Positions 34,188 through 43,685 are shown, counted from the stretch's first letter. The stretch: DNA of 64,000 bases from Butyricicoccus pullicaecorum DSM 23266 (GCF_900167005.1 NZ_FUXW01000004.1:1-64000); one strand, 5' to 3'. Notes: generated by a model from the letters alone, not told the origin. A program made the numbers and translations.

Positions 34188-36032
34188 TTACGGTCTGTCG
34201 CCTTGTTGTCTGCGCCGGTAAGCCGAGATACTGTCCACAAAGGCTTGACCGTATCGCTTGGCTTTGTGCGCCGCAACTCCCGGAATGTCCCCCAGTTCAT
34301 CCACCGTGCGCGGCATGCGCTTGCACATCTCACGCAGTACCGTCGTGGGAAAAATCGAGAAAGACGGTACACCGGCACGCTTGGCCAATCGGTCACAGGT
34401 CTGCTCAAGCACTTTGAGCAAGCTCTCGTCGACCGGTCCCACGGCATCCCCCAGATGTACTGGCACCACGCGCACGCCCTTGGGTGATTTGACCGAAAAC
34501 GGCAAGCGTTTTTTGATGATGTCGCCAGATTTTGCGCTCAGCTGCACAATCGGACGTTCCTCCGCACGGCAGGTCAGATAGCCCTGTGCAATGAGGCAGT
34601 CCAGAATGTAGCGGATATGGTACACCGACTCACCGCGCATGATGCCGAAGGTCGACAGGTTTTCCAGTCCGCTCTGCTGCACCCGCTCGGTCGTCTGACC
34701 CTGCAAAATCTCAATCAAAAACCGTTTTCCGACCGTCCGGCCGCGCTGATTGAGTCGAAAAACGCACGAGACGATCTTCTGTGCATCCACAGTTGCGTCC
34801 TTCCACGCCCAGTGCGTGCCGCAGTTGCCGCAGCCGCCACAGTAGGACGGAGAGGACTCGCCGAAATAGTGCAGCATGGTCTGCCGCAGGCAGTCGGTGG
34901 TCTGGCAGTACCAGCGCATTTTGCGCAAGCGGTCAAGATCACGCTGCAAGGCAGTCTGGCGTGCCTCCTCGTCCAGATCATCGGACAAATCCCGGCTGTT
35001 TTCGATCAGAAAGCGGCACAGGCGCACGTCCGACTCGCTGGCATACAGAATACAGTCGGCCATCTCCCCATCGCGTCCCGCGCGTCCGGCCTCCTGATAG
35101 TAGCTTTCCAAATCCTGCGGCATGTTGTAATGGATGACATAGGACACGTTGGGCTTGTCGATGCCCATGCCAAAGGCGTTGGTCGCCACCATGATGCGCT
35201 TGCGGTCATAGAGAAAATCTTCCTGCGCAGTTTGACGGGTTTCGGCATCCAGTCCGGCGTGATAGCGTGCCGCAGCAAAGCCCCGGCTGTGCAGAATGCC
35301 GTACACGTCATCAACCAGCTTTCTGGTCAGGCAATAGACGATGCCGCTCTGCTCTCTTCTTCCGGCCAGTTCCGCAATCAATGCCGACTTTTTATCGGCT
35401 GGATGGTGGACAAAAAAGCGCAGATTGGGACGGTCAAAGCCGGATACCAATAGAAACGGGTCTTGCAGACCGAGCAGCCGGATGATATCCCCACGCACTC
35501 GTTCGGTGGCCGTCGCCGTGAACGCACAAACCGGCGGGCGTTCGGGCAAAATCTGCAAAAATTCCGTGATGCGCAGATAGCTCGGGCGAAAATCCTGTCC
35601 CCACTGGGACACGCAATGCGCTTCGTCCACCGCAATCAGCGACAAGCGCACCCGCTGGCACAGAGCTTGCAAACTAGGTGTTTGCAGGCGTTCGGGTGCG
35701 ACATAGAGCAGTTTATACTTGCCCTGTGCGGTCTCACGGAGAATGCGCGTGCGTTCTTCGACCGGCTGGGCACTGGTCAGACAGGCCGCCGGAATGCCTG
35801 CCTGACACAGGGTGCGCACTTGGTCACGCATGAGCGAAATCAAAGGCGAGATGACCAATGCAAGTCCGGGGCGCATGAGTGCCGGTATCTGATAACACAC
35901 CGACTTGCCCGCACCGGTCGGCATGACACCCAGAACATCCTGTCCGGCCAGAATGCGCATAACCAAGGGTTTTTGATTGTCTCGAAAACTATCGTATCCA
36001 AAAAATTGTTTGAGCACAGCTTCCGGCTGCAT
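34188..36032 (-). CDS. recQ: ATP-dependent DNA helicase RecQ
   Basis: A 614-residue 3'-5' helicase for recombination and fork repair. Helicase core: Walker A MPTGAGKS with Lys43, DEAH box VDEAHC, and ESYYQEAGRAGRDG motif VI. The RQC part has the zinc cysteines in YCQTTDC and CGGCGNC, and a C-terminal HRDC domain (about 530-605, LEQTCDRLAKRAGVPSF) is present, so all usual domains are there. The start at MQPEAVLKQFFGYDSFR follows AGGGAGGG; the longer upstream reading frame has no site and unrelated composition. Confidence 0.96.
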   Translation of the reverse strand: MQPEAVLKQFFGYDSFRDNQKPLVMRILAGQDVLGVMPTGAGKSVCYQIPALMRPGLALVISPLISLMRDQVRTLCQAGIPAACLTSAQPVEERTRILRETAQGKYKLLYVAPERLQTPSLQALCQRVRLSLIAVDEAHCVSQWGQDFRPSYLRITEFLQILPERPPVCAFTATATERVRGDIIRLLGLQDPFLLVSGFDRPNLRFFVHHPADKKSALIAELAGRREQSGIVYCLTRKLVDDVYGILHSRGFAAARYHAGLDAETRQTAQEDFLYDRKRIMVATNAFGMGIDKPNVSYVIHYNMPQDLESYYQEAGRAGRDGEMADCILYASESDVRLCRFLIENSRDLSDDLDEEARQTALQRDLDRLRKMRWYCQTTDCLRQTMLHYFGESSPSYCGGCGNCGTHWAWKDATVDAQKIVSCVFRLNQRGRTVGKRFLIEILQGQTTERVQQSGLENLSTFGIMRGESVYHIRYILDCLIAQGYLTCRAEERPIVQLSAKSGDIIKKRLPFSVKSPKGVRVVPVHLGDAVGPVDESLLKVLEQTCDRLAKRAGVPSFSIFPTTVLREMCKRMPRTVDELGDIPGVAAHKAKRYGQAFVDSISAYRRRQQGDRP

Positions 36033-36060
36033 CGGTCTTCCCTCCCTTCTCCGGTTGGTC

Positions 36061-36093
36061 AAAAAAATCAGCCGTCCGATCTCCGAACGGCTG
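36061..36093 (-). terminator. Terminator between threonine aldolase and recQ genes
   Basis: On the minus strand AGCCGTTCGG and a CGGACGGCT arm pair with two mismatched positions, followed by GATTTTTTTG. Confidence 0.75.
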
Positions 36094-36108
36094 GTTTTCA
36101 TGCTTCGA

Positions 36109-37122
36109 TTACAGCAGCGCGAGCATCGCGTCGACATCCTCGGCCTTGGTCGCCCACGAGGTGACAAAACGCACGACGTCATGGGTTGCGTCCCAGTTCT
36201 TGGTGAACTCGAATGCGGCTTCGGTGGTCAGCTCAAAGATCTGATCCTTGTCCAGCACGGCAAACACCTGGTTGGTCGTGGACGGATAGGCCAGCTCATA
36301 GCCCTTCGCGATCAGTCCATCACGCAGGCGTGCGGCCATGGCATTGGCGTGACGGCCGAGGGTGAAGTACAGATCACCGGTAAACAGACCCTCGAACTGC
36401 ATGCCCAGCAGCCAGCCCTTAGCCAGCATTGCACCGCGGTTCTTAATCATGTAACGGAAATCAGGCTTAAGTGCGTCGTTGACCAGAACCAGTGCCTCGC
36501 CAAACAACGCACCGTTCTTGGTGCCGCCGATGTAGAATGCATCGCACAGGCGGTGCAGGTCGGCAGGGATAAGGTCGCAGTCCTCTGCGGTCATACCGCT
36601 GGCCAGACGCGCGCCGTCCAGATACAAGAGCAGGTTCTGACGGTCACAGACTGCGCGCAGTGCTTCCAGCTCGTGACGGGTGTAGACCGTACCAACTTCG
36701 GTGGACTGCGAAATGTAAACCATGCGCGGCTTGACCATGTGCTCGTCCGGGTGGCTGCGTACCACCGACAGCACGTCTGCCGGGGTCAGCTTGCCGTCCT
36801 CCTTGGGCACGGTCAGCACCTTGTGACCGGTGCTCTCAATCGCGCCGGTCTCGTGCACGTTGATGTGTCCGGTGTCTGCACAGATGACCGCCTCGTAGGG
36901 ACGCAGCGCGGACGCAATCATGGTCAGGTTGGTCTGGGTGCCGCCCACCAGAAAATGTACATCGGCCGACGGACAGCCAAAACGCTCGCGAATCATAGCC
37001 GCTGCATGTGCGCAGTACTCGTCCATTCCGTATCCGATGACCGGAGTGAGGTTATTCTGCCGCATGGCCTCCAAAATCGTCGGATGTGCACCCTCACTGT
37101 AATCATTTCTAAAATTCAGCAT
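36109..37122 (-). CDS. ltaE: Low-specificity threonine aldolase (beta-eliminating lyase family)
   Basis: A 337-residue PLP enzyme that splits threonine (and allo-threonine) to glycine and acetaldehyde. It starts [19 protein letters not shown] and has the aspartate-containing LYLDGARLASG, and the PLP lysine in FYIGGTKNGALFGEA. The length fits the family. Its first 14 nt overlap the end of the zinc-ribbon gene, so translation is coupled. Homologues with related sequence act on other beta-hydroxy amino acids, so the exact preference is open. Confidence 0.9.
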   Translation of the reverse strand: MLNFRNDYSEGAHPTILEAMRQNNLTPVIGYGMDEYCAHAAAMIRERFGCPSADVHFLVGGTQTNLTMIASALRPYEAVICADTGHINVHETGAIESTGHKVLTVPKEDGKLTPADVLSVVRSHPDEHMVKPRMVYISQSTEVGTVYTRHELEALRAVCDRQNLLLYLDGARLASGMTAEDCDLIPADLHRLCDAFYIGGTKNGALFGEALVLVNDALKPDFRYMIKNRGAMLAKGWLLGMQFEGLFTGDLYFTLGRHANAMAARLRDGLIAKGYELAYPSTTNQVFAVLDKDQIFELTTEAAFEFTKNWDATHDVVRFVTSWATKAEDVDAMLALL

Positions 37123-37498
37123 CGTTCGTTTCTTCTCCTTCTATCAGCATCGCCGGATCACTCCAGCCAAATGTCCGAAAGTTCAGCTGTGCTTCCAGCA
37201 GGCTCAGGCCGTGATTGCAAGCGCTCGGTTCCCTCTCATCCTGCACCATTGCATCGGCCTGCCAGCCGCAAATCGGACACACAAAGCCCATTCCACCCTC
37301 GGGTACCGTGTCCATACCGCATACCGCGCACGGTGTCAGCGGCAGTCCGGTGATCGGGTCGCAGGCGGGCTCGTCCTCGTCGTGCTCCTCCGGCCACCGG
37401 GCTGCAAAGTCCGGTCGGTCATAGGGATCGAGGGTCTCTATCTGCTCCTCGATGGGTTCCCCATACCAATATTCCGGCCATTCTATTTCTTCATGCAA
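37109..37498 (-). CDS. CPCC-like zinc-ribbon protein
   Basis: A 129-residue protein with an acidic N-terminal 50 residues and a zinc ribbon formed by CAVCGMD (about 57-63) and [12 protein letters not shown] (about 72-83), followed by [14 protein letters not shown]. The second half resembles the CPCC cysteine-rich domain (Pfam PF14206), whose function is not known. It overlaps exonuclease III by 8 nt at its start and threonine aldolase by 14 nt at its end, so it is tightly embedded in this operon. Confidence 0.75.
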   Translation of the reverse strand: MHEEIEWPEYWYGEPIEEQIETLDPYDRPDFAARWPEEHDEDEPACDPITGLPLTPCAVCGMDTVPEGGMGFVCPICGWQADAMVQDEREPSACNHGLSLLEAQLNFRTFGWSDPAMLIEGEETNDAEF

Positions 37499-38240
37499 GT
37501 TCGATCACCACCGGACAGTGATCGCTGCCGAACACATCGGTCAAAATGCGTGCGTCCTTGACGCGGTCAATAAAGCGCTCGGACACCAAAAAGTAGTCAA
37601 TACGCCAACCCGCGTTTTTCTCTCTCGCCTTGAAGCGATAGCTCCACCACGAGTACACACCCTCCACTTCGGGATAGAAATGGCGGAAGGTATCGACAAA
37701 GCCAGCGTCCAGCAGTTCGGTCATCTTGGCGCGTTCTTCATCGGTAAAACCAGCGTTCTTGCGGTTGGTCTTGGGATTTTTGAGGTCGATTTCCTTGTGC
37801 GCGACATTCATATCGCCGCAGACAATGACCGGCTTTTTCTGGTCAAGCGCCTGCAAATATGCGCGGAAGTCATCCTCCCAGGTCATGCGATAATCCAGAC
37901 GTTTGAGGCCATCCTGCGAGTTCGGGACATACACGGTCACGAGGTAAAATTCCGGATATTCAGCCGTGATGACGCGGCCTTCATGGTCGTGCACATCGAT
38001 GCCGATATCATAGGTGACCGCGAGCGGCTCGGTCTTGGAAAAAATCGCAGTACCCGAGTACCCCTTCTTATCTGCCGAGTTCCAATAATCATAATAACCC
38101 TCAACTTCGGGTGCCTGCTCGGGCTGGAGCTTGGTCTCCTGCAAGCACATCATATCGGGCTGCTCACGTTCAAGAAATTCAAAAAAGCCCTTGCCCACGC
38201 ATGCACGCAGGCCGTTGACGTTCCAGGAAATCAGTTTCAT
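37491..38240 (-). CDS. xth: Exodeoxyribonuclease III (AP endonuclease)
   Basis: A 249-residue DNA repair nuclease that cuts at abasic sites. Motifs of the ExoA/Xth family are in place: [16 protein letters not shown] with the metal-binding Glu, [34 protein letters not shown] and the catalytic GSDHCPV near the end. It starts 10 nt after the aminotransferase gene and its stop overlaps the zinc-ribbon gene. An AAGGAGAAT site precedes the ATG. Confidence 0.96.
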   Translation of the reverse strand: MKLISWNVNGLRACVGKGFFEFLEREQPDMMCLQETKLQPEQAPEVEGYYDYWNSADKKGYSGTAIFSKTEPLAVTYDIGIDVHDHEGRVITAEYPEFYLVTVYVPNSQDGLKRLDYRMTWEDDFRAYLQALDQKKPVIVCGDMNVAHKEIDLKNPKTNRKNAGFTDEERAKMTELLDAGFVDTFRHFYPEVEGVYSWWSYRFKAREKNAGWRIDYFLVSERFIDRVKDARILTDVFGSDHCPVVIELA

Positions 38241-38250
38241 TTTATTCTCC

Positions 38251-39420
38251 TTATGCGCGGTTCAAAATACCGCTATCCTTAATACGGCGGACAGCTTCCT
38301 CCATGCGTGCGGGCGGTACGACGAGTGCAAAGCGCACATAGCCCTCGCCCTGCTCGCCAAAACTCAGACCGGGTACGCAGATGACACCGGTCTTGTCCAT
38401 CAGGTCGAGTACAAACTCTGCCGAAGTCGCATAGCCTTCCGGAATCTTGGCCCAGACGAACATACTGCCCTTGGAATCGGGTACGTCCCAACCGATGCTG
38501 CGCAGGCCGCCGCACAGTGCATCACGGCGTGCCTGATAGCCCGAGCGGTTGCGCTCGACAATATCCTGCGGGCCGTTCAGCGCGGCCACCGCACCAGCCT
38601 GTGCCGGGTAGAACATACCATAGTCAATCTGCGAGCGGAAATCATGGAAACGGCGGATGACGTCGCGATTGCCGACGGCAAACGAGACGCGCATGCCGGT
38701 CAGGTTGTAGGTCTTGGACAGCGAGTTGAACTCGATGCCGACATCCATCGCGCCCGGAATGGACAGGAAGGACAGTCCCTGACCGCCATCCATGACCAGA
38801 TCGGAATATGCATTATCGTGCAGCACAATCAGGTCGTGCTTCTTGGCGTATTCGACCAGCTTGACATAGAAGTCACGGTCAGCCACGGCGGTGGTGGGGT
38901 TGTTCGGATAGGATACGACGATCATCTTGGCACGATCGGCCACCTCGTCCGGAATATCGGCAAAGTCCAGAATCCAACCCTTCTCTGCATAGAGCGGATA
39001 CAGACCCAGTTCGGCACCGGTCATCATGGGACCAAAGGTAAAGATCGGGTAACCCGGATCGGGTGCGAGCACCAGATCGCCCGGGCCTGCAAACGGGAAT
39101 GCAACATGCGCGATGCCCTCCTGCGAGCCCGAAACCGACATAATCTGGTCGGCATCCAGCTTGACATCGTACCGGCGTGCGTACCAATCCTGCACGGCCT
39201 GGATGAGCTCCGGGGTGTCGTTCATGGAGTACTTATAGTTCTCCGGATCGGTTGCCGCCTGTGCGACCGCCTGCATGACATGTGCATCGGGCTGAAAATC
39301 GGGGGTGCCGATGGACAGATTGATGACATCCACGCCGCGTGCGGCAAGCTCGCGCTTTTTGTCGTCAAGCTGGTTAAAAATATTCGATTCGGTATCTTGT
39401 CCGAATTTGATGTATCTCAT
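38251..39420 (-). CDS. Class I/II aminotransferase, LL-diaminopimelate aminotransferase-like
   Basis: A 389-residue PLP enzyme. The N-terminus [13 protein letters not shown], the substrate loop [11 protein letters not shown], the [11 protein letters not shown] motif with the conserved Asn, and the PLP lysine in [14 protein letters not shown] place it in the DapL/AlaC group of fold-type I aminotransferases. It might serve lysine and peptidoglycan precursor synthesis (DapL) or alanine formation. Although the histidine operon nearby lacks hisC, this sequence is closer to the DapL group than to HisC. It begins a five-gene transcript toward recQ. Confidence 0.82.
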   Translation of the reverse strand: MRYIKFGQDTESNIFNQLDDKKRELAARGVDVINLSIGTPDFQPDAHVMQAVAQAATDPENYKYSMNDTPELIQAVQDWYARRYDVKLDADQIMSVSGSQEGIAHVAFPFAGPGDLVLAPDPGYPIFTFGPMMTGAELGLYPLYAEKGWILDFADIPDEVADRAKMIVVSYPNNPTTAVADRDFYVKLVEYAKKHDLIVLHDNAYSDLVMDGGQGLSFLSIPGAMDVGIEFNSLSKTYNLTGMRVSFAVGNRDVIRRFHDFRSQIDYGMFYPAQAGAVAALNGPQDIVERNRSGYQARRDALCGGLRSIGWDVPDSKGSMFVWAKIPEGYATSAEFVLDLMDKTGVICVPGLSFGEQGEGYVRFALVVPPARMEEAVRRIKDSGILNRA

Positions 39421-39456
39421 GTATCAAACACTTCGCTTTCTAATGCAGTCATAGAA

Positions 39457-39485
39457 ATTATAATACAGAATGCAGCTTGATGCAA
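39457..39485 (-). promoter_or_regulatory. Promoter of the aminotransferase-xth operon
   Basis: On the minus strand TTGCAT, 17 nt, TATAAT, about 35 nt upstream of the start codon. Confidence 0.65.
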
Positions 39486-39520
39486 ACCGTATTCACATTT
39501 TTTGCCGAAAAATCGCACAC

Positions 39521-39547
39521 AAAAAGAGCAGCCGGTCGAGCTGCTCT
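39521..39547 (-). terminator. Terminator of the histidine operon
   Basis: On the minus strand AGAGCAGC-N7-GCTGCTCT followed by TTTTTGTG, 35 nt after the stop of the last gene. Confidence 0.85.
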
Positions 39548-39581
39548 GTCTGGAACCGCGACATGGGTGGTCACGCAATAT

Positions 39582-40055
39582 TTAATGTCGTTTTGCGGTC
39601 AGCTGTTCGGTGCGCACACGCAGCACAGCGGTCTTTCCCATCCAGTGGGGATCAAATTTCCAGTCCTGATCGCCCGCGACGTGCTGCATCAGGCAGCGCA
39701 AGCCAGCTTCCTTTTCCTCATCCGAGGTGACCAGCTCGCACCGTCCTGTGCCGATGACCGAGGCGTAGCGGTTGGTGTAGGTGCAGGCGTCGTCCGCCTC
39801 CCCTTCCAGCACATAACCGCAGTCCATTTCGAAACAGACACGCGCATCTTTACCCAGCAAATCGAGTTTGCGTCCAGACTGCGCGCTGTGCAGGTAAAAT
39901 ACCGGCTGTTCTTCGTTCCAAGTATAGCCGAAGTTCAGCGGTACGACATAGGGCACGCCGTCCTCGCCGTTCATAGCCAGTCGGCACACCTTGCAGGCGC
40001 GCAAAATCTTCTCGATGGCCGCGCGCTCTTTGACTTCTCGTTCCTTGCGTCTCAT
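39582..40055 (-). CDS. NimA-like pyridoxamine-phosphate-oxidase-fold flavoprotein
   Basis: A 157-residue protein of the split-barrel flavin-binding fold, similar to 5-nitroimidazole resistance proteins NimA: CRLAMNGEDGVPYVVPLNFGY carries the usual flavin-binding strand, followed by FYLHSAQSGRKLDLLGKD and the YASVIGTGRCELV strand. It is the last gene of the histidine operon, 19 nt after hisE, and has an AAGAGGA site before MRRKEREVKERA. Its link to histidine synthesis is not obvious. It may reduce or bind a flavin or nitro compound. Confidence 0.85.
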   Translation of the reverse strand: MRRKEREVKERAAIEKILRACKVCRLAMNGEDGVPYVVPLNFGYTWNEEQPVFYLHSAQSGRKLDLLGKDARVCFEMDCGYVLEGEADDACTYTNRYASVIGTGRCELVTSDEEKEAGLRCLMQHVAGDQDWKFDPHWMGKTAVLRVRTEQLTAKRH

Positions 40056-40074
40056 AAAGTCCTCTTTGTAGTTA

Positions 40075-40398
40075 TCAGGTGTTGTGGTCGGAGACGTGGA
40101 ACTGCTTGAGGTTGCCGATCTTGGCTGCACGCACATCCATTTCCTTGCAGACATCCTCGAGCGTTACGCCGCACTCATTCATCATCACCATCATGTGATA
40201 GAATACGTCGTTGATCTCACCAATCAGCTCGGTCTTATCGCCATTTTTGGCCGCGATAATGGTCTCGGCACACTCCTCGCCCACCTTCTTGAGAATCTTG
40301 TCCAGTCCCTTGTCAAACAAGTAGCAGGTATAAGATCCTTCCATCGGCTGCGCACGGCGCTGCGTAATGACCGCTTCCATTTGTTCAAATGCGTTCAT
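40075..40398 (-). CDS. hisE: Phosphoribosyl-ATP pyrophosphatase
   Basis: A 107-residue MazG-fold enzyme for the second step of histidine synthesis, removing pyrophosphate from phosphoribosyl-ATP. The KILKKVGEECAETIIAAKNG and EINDVFYHMMVMM helices contain the Glu and Asp metal ligands. It is separate from HisI, whose stop overlaps its start by 4 nt, so the two act as a coupled pair. Confidence 0.95.
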   Translation of the reverse strand: MNAFEQMEAVITQRRAQPMEGSYTCYLFDKGLDKILKKVGEECAETIIAAKNGDKTELIGEINDVFYHMMVMMNECGVTLEDVCKEMDVRAAKIGNLKQFHVSDHNT

Positions 40399-40739
40399 TG
40401 ATTCTCGTCCTTTCGCTCATCTTTTTCCCAAAGGGTCGTAAAAAAGCAGGTGCGGTTGCCGGTATGGCACACCGGGCCGCACGGTCTGCCCAGATAAATC
40501 AGGGTATCGTCGTCGCAGTCGGATAAAATGCGCTCGACGTAAATAAAATTGCCCGAGGTTTCGCCCTTGTTCCACAGTTTCTGGCGGGAACGGGAGAAAA
40601 ACCAGGCTGTTCCGGTCTGCATGGTGCGCGCGAGTGCTTCTTCGTTGGCATAGCCCAGCATGAGCACCTCACTGTTTGCGCTGTCCTGACAGATGACCGG
40701 AATCAGCGGTGCTTTGACAAAAAATTTGCTTAAATCCAT
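40395..40739 (-). CDS. hisI: Phosphoribosyl-AMP cyclohydrolase
   Basis: A 114-residue enzyme for the third step, opening the adenine ring of PR-AMP. The SRSRQKLWNKGETSGNF motif and the metal site DCDDDTLIY plus CGPVCHTGNRTCF (three cysteines) are intact. The 39-nt gap behind hisF has a GGGA site. Overlap of 4 nt with hisE. Confidence 0.96.
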   Translation of the reverse strand: MDLSKFFVKAPLIPVICQDSANSEVLMLGYANEEALARTMQTGTAWFFSRSRQKLWNKGETSGNFIYVERILSDCDDDTLIYLGRPCGPVCHTGNRTCFFTTLWEKDERKDENQ

Positions 40740-40778
40740 GATTGTTCCCTTCTTTGAATGCCGGAATCGGCACTGATC

Positions 40779-41546
40779 CTACACCCGGCGCACCGGAATG
40801 CCCCGGCCTGCCAGATGGTCTTTGACCTCAGAAATAGTCAGCTCGCCATAGTGGAACAGCGAAGCCGCCAGCGCCGCGTCCGCACTGGTCTGCTCGAACA
40901 CGTCGCTGAAGTGGTCAAGCGTACCGCAGCCGCCCGATGCGATGACCGGGATGGGTGCCATTTTGCATACCAGATCGGTCAGCGTCAGGTCAAAGCCCGA
41001 TTTCGTGCCGTCTCGATCCATTGAAGTCAGCAGAATTTCACCTGCGCCGCGCTCGTAAACCTCTCGCGCCCAAGCGACCGCGTCAATACCGGTTGGATTG
41101 CGTCCGCCTGCTGTGTAGACCTCGAAACCGCTCTCGGTCTGCCCGGAATGACGTGCGTCGATGGCCACGACCACGCACTGACTGCCGTATTTCTCGGCTG
41201 CGCCGTTGATGAGGTCGGGGTTTTTGACCGCCGCCGAGTTGACCGAAATCTTATCTGCGCCCGCGCGCAGGATCTCCTTAAAGTCCTCGACCGTGCGGAT
41301 ACCGCCGCCGACCGTGACCGGAACGAAGACCTCGCGGCAGGTGCGGCGCACCACGTCCGCGATGGTATCGCGGTTTTCATGCGTCGCGGTGATATCCAAA
41401 AAGACAATCTCGTCCGCGCCTGCCTTGGAATATGCCTTGGCAAGTTCGACCGGGTCACCTGCATCACGCAGACCGACAAAGTTCACGCCCTTGACCACGC
41501 GGCCGTCTTTGACATCCAGGCAGGGAATAATACGTTTTGCCAGCAT
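40779..41546 (-). CDS. hisF: Imidazole glycerol phosphate synthase, cyclase subunit
   Basis: A 255-residue TIM barrel that joins with HisH to make imidazole glycerol phosphate and AICAR. The start [20 protein letters not shown] carries the first catalytic Asp (Asp11), and the second is in VVAIDARH. The [10 protein letters not shown] and [11 protein letters not shown] phosphate loops are present. It starts 1 nt after the hisA stop codon, at ATG behind GGAGGCG, so the longer upstream open frame is not used. Confidence 0.97.
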   Translation of the reverse strand: MLAKRIIPCLDVKDGRVVKGVNFVGLRDAGDPVELAKAYSKAGADEIVFLDITATHENRDTIADVVRRTCREVFVPVTVGGGIRTVEDFKEILRAGADKISVNSAAVKNPDLINGAAEKYGSQCVVVAIDARHSGQTESGFEVYTAGGRNPTGIDAVAWAREVYERGAGEILLTSMDRDGTKSGFDLTLTDLVCKMAPIPVIASGGCGTLDHFSDVFEQTSADAALAASLFHYGELTISEVKDHLAGRGIPVRRV

Positions 41547-41547
41547 G

Positions 41548-42261
41548 TTATTCCGCCTCCTTGATGGCCGCAGCGAGGTCAAGTGCACCGGTATAGACCG
41601 CCTTGCCCGCAATGGCCGCGTCAATGCCTGCCTCACGCAGGCGGCGGATATCTTCGAGCGTCGTCACGCCGCCCGATGCGACGATCGCGCACGAAACGGC
41701 CTGCCGCAGTGCGCCCAGCTGGTCAAAGTTCGGACCTTCCAGCATGCCATCCTTGTCGATGTCGGTAAAAATAATGGTCTGTACGCCAAAGTCAGCCATC
41801 TTCTTTGCGAAAGAAATGTAATCTTCACCCGAGTCGCTCAGCCAGCCGTCGGTACGCACGGTGCCAGAACGTGCATCAATACCGACTGCGATTTTTTCGC
41901 CGTACTTCTGCACCGCCTCGCGGACAAATTCCGGATTGCGCACGGCAGCCGAACCAATAATCACACGGGAAACGCCCAGTGCAAGCACTGCGTCCACGTC
42001 GGCCATCGTGCGGATGCCGCCGCCCAGCTCGACTGCCGCGCCGGTCTGCTCGATGACGCGCTTGACGACATCGTAGTTTGCATGGCTGCCGTCCTTGGCA
42101 CCGTCCAGATCGACCATGTGGATGAGGTCGGCGCCGGCAGCCAAAAAGCCGCGGGCGGTCTGTACTGCGTCCTCGGCAACCTTATGCGCCGTGCCGTAGT
42201 CACCCTTTTGCAGGCGCACACACTGGCCATCTTTCAAATCGATTGCAGGTAAAATCTTCAT
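41548..42261 (-). CDS. hisA: ProFAR isomerase
   Basis: A 237-residue TIM barrel that isomerises ProFAR to PRFAR, the substrate of HisH-HisF. It starts [20 protein letters not shown] with the catalytic Asp8, and has the second Asp in [10 protein letters not shown] and the phosphate loop GGGIRTM. The start overlaps the end of hisH by 4 nt and the stop is next to hisF. Confidence 0.97.
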   Translation of the reverse strand: MKILPAIDLKDGQCVRLQKGDYGTAHKVAEDAVQTARGFLAAGADLIHMVDLDGAKDGSHANYDVVKRVIEQTGAAVELGGGIRTMADVDAVLALGVSRVIIGSAAVRNPEFVREAVQKYGEKIAVGIDARSGTVRTDGWLSDSGEDYISFAKKMADFGVQTIIFTDIDKDGMLEGPNFDQLGALRQAVSCAIVASGGVTTLEDIRRLREAGIDAAIAGKAVYTGALDLAAAIKEAE

Positions 42262-42875
42262 GCGCGTTCCTCCGTCAGTGCCGCAAAGTTTTTCAGGATT
42301 CTCAGGCCGACTTCTCCGCTCTTTTCCGGGTGGAACTGGCAGCCGAACACGTTGCCGCGTGCGACCATGGCCGGGACTTCCACGCCGTAGTCGGTCACGC
42401 AGGCGAGGTCGGCAGGGTCAGCCGGGCAGGCAGCGAAGGAATGGACAAAATACACGGCGTCGCCCTCGTTTAAGCCCTGGGTCAGGGCATTGGGGTGCAC
42501 GATGTGCAGGCCATTCCAGCCGATCTGCGGCAGTTTATAGTCAGTTTTGATGCGTTTGATGCTGCCTGGAAGCAGTCCGAGGCCCTCACAGGGGCGTACC
42601 TCCTCCGACTGTTCAAACAGCATCTGCATGCCGAGGCAAATGCCGAGGAAGGGCTTCTGCTGTGCTGTGTCCAAGGCAGCTTCCAGCAGGCCGGAGTCCT
42701 TCAGCGCCTGCATCGCGTCCGGGAATGCGCCCACGCCGGGCAGGATAACGCCAGAAGCGCCCGCGAGGTCGTCCGGTGTGCTGGCGATTTTATTTTCATA
42801 GCCCAGAAAATCGAGTGAATTGTGCACGCTCATGAGATTTCCCGCGCCGTAATCTACGATTGCAATGTAACTCAT
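42258..42875 (-). CDS. hisH: Imidazole glycerol phosphate synthase, glutaminase subunit
   Basis: A 205-residue class I glutamine amidotransferase that feeds ammonia to HisF. The triad is Cys in GICLGMQ, and His and Glu in QFHPEKSG. The start MSYIAIVDYGAGN follows AAGGAGG directly, while 30 extra upstream codons run through the repeat element and are rejected. It is preceded by the cluster of hairpins that separates it from hisB. Confidence 0.96.
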   Translation of the reverse strand: MSYIAIVDYGAGNLMSVHNSLDFLGYENKIASTPDDLAGASGVILPGVGAFPDAMQALKDSGLLEAALDTAQQKPFLGICLGMQMLFEQSEEVRPCEGLGLLPGSIKRIKTDYKLPQIGWNGLHIVHPNALTQGLNEGDAVYFVHSFAACPADPADLACVTDYGVEVPAMVARGNVFGCQFHPEKSGEVGLRILKNFAALTEERA

Positions 42876-42909
42876 AATTCCTCCTTGTGGTGAGGATATT
42901 GTAAGATTG

Positions 42910-43080
42910 CGCGTCCTGCGGGACGCGTTCATTTTTTTATTTTTGTGGATTCCCGGGTCGGACACCGGGAATCCAGAGGGGATTTCGCCATCTGCGGATG
43001 GCGACTCAGGGCGCTGCCCTGAGAACCCGCAAACCTTTGAAAAGGTTTGATCGAAACTTCAATATCAAGTCGTGCGACTT
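42910..43080. repeat. Tandem array of six small hairpins inside the histidine operon
   Basis: Six consecutive inverted repeats fill the gap: CGCGTCC/GGACGCG (42910-42927), GGATTCCCGG/CCGGGAATCC (42947-42974), CGCCATC/GATGGCG (42986-43003), CTCAGGGC/GCCCTGAG (43005-43023), AAACCTTT/AAAGGTTT (43031-43048) and AAGTCG/CGACTT (43067-43080). The ordered set resembles palindromic interspersed elements common in Clostridia of this group, not a normal terminator. It abuts the hisB stop codon and could act as a RNA stability or partial termination element between hisB and hisH. Confidence 0.75.
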
Positions 43081-43673
43081 TAGAGTACACCCTTTGCGCT
43101 CAGCACTTCCCCACCGGTCTCGGTGACCGCCTGACGCAATGCGCGGGCAAGTGCTTTATAAAGCGCCTCGGTGATATGGTGTGCGTTGTCACCGTACATA
43201 CTCTTGAGGTGCAGGGTAATGCCGGCATGAGTGGCGAATGCACGCATGAACTCCACAGTCAGGCAGGTATCATACTGTCCGCACATGGGCTGCGGCATGG
43301 GTGCATCGTAAACCAGATACGGTCTGCCTGAGATATCCAGTGCACAGAAGCCCAGCGCCTCGTCCATGGGGACATACGACGAGCCAAAACGTGCAATGCC
43401 TGCGCGGTCGCCTAGAATACGAGCAAGAGCCTGACCCAGAGCGATACCGACATCCTCAACCGTATGATGTCCGTCTACTTCCAGATCGCCCGTGCACTTC
43501 AAAATCAGTCCAAAACCGCCGTGTACCGCAAAGCTATTCAGCATGTGATCGAAAAATCCGATACCGGTCTCAATCTTACGCTCGCCGCCCTCGAGATTCA
43601 GGTACAGAGCAATCTGAGTTTCCTTAGTTTCCCGGCAGATGGTCGCCTGCCGGATGGTGGTCTCTCCTCTCAT
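43080..43673 (-). CDS. hisB: Imidazoleglycerol-phosphate dehydratase
   Basis: A 197-residue enzyme for the sixth step, making imidazole acetol phosphate. Manganese-site motifs GFFDHMLNSFAVHG, DGHHTVEDVG and DNAHHITEALYK are all present. It is the stand-alone dehydratase; no fused histidinol-phosphatase is attached. Start 12 nt after hisD. The 3' end is followed immediately by the hairpin array. Confidence 0.97.
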   Translation of the reverse strand: MRGETTIRQATICRETKETQIALYLNLEGGERKIETGIGFFDHMLNSFAVHGGFGLILKCTGDLEVDGHHTVEDVGIALGQALARILGDRAGIARFGSSYVPMDEALGFCALDISGRPYLVYDAPMPQPMCGQYDTCLTVEFMRAFATHAGITLHLKSMYGDNAHHITEALYKALARALRQAVTETGGEVLSAKGVL

Positions 43674-43685
43674 GGGTACCTCCTG

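Noticed and set aside
38251-39420. Calling the aminotransferase HisC because the histidine operon lacks one
   Set aside because: Its motifs fit the DapL/AlaC group and it lies in a different transcript beyond the histidine terminator.
42910-43080. CRISPR array
   Set aside because: The hairpins differ from each other and are not direct repeats with spacers.
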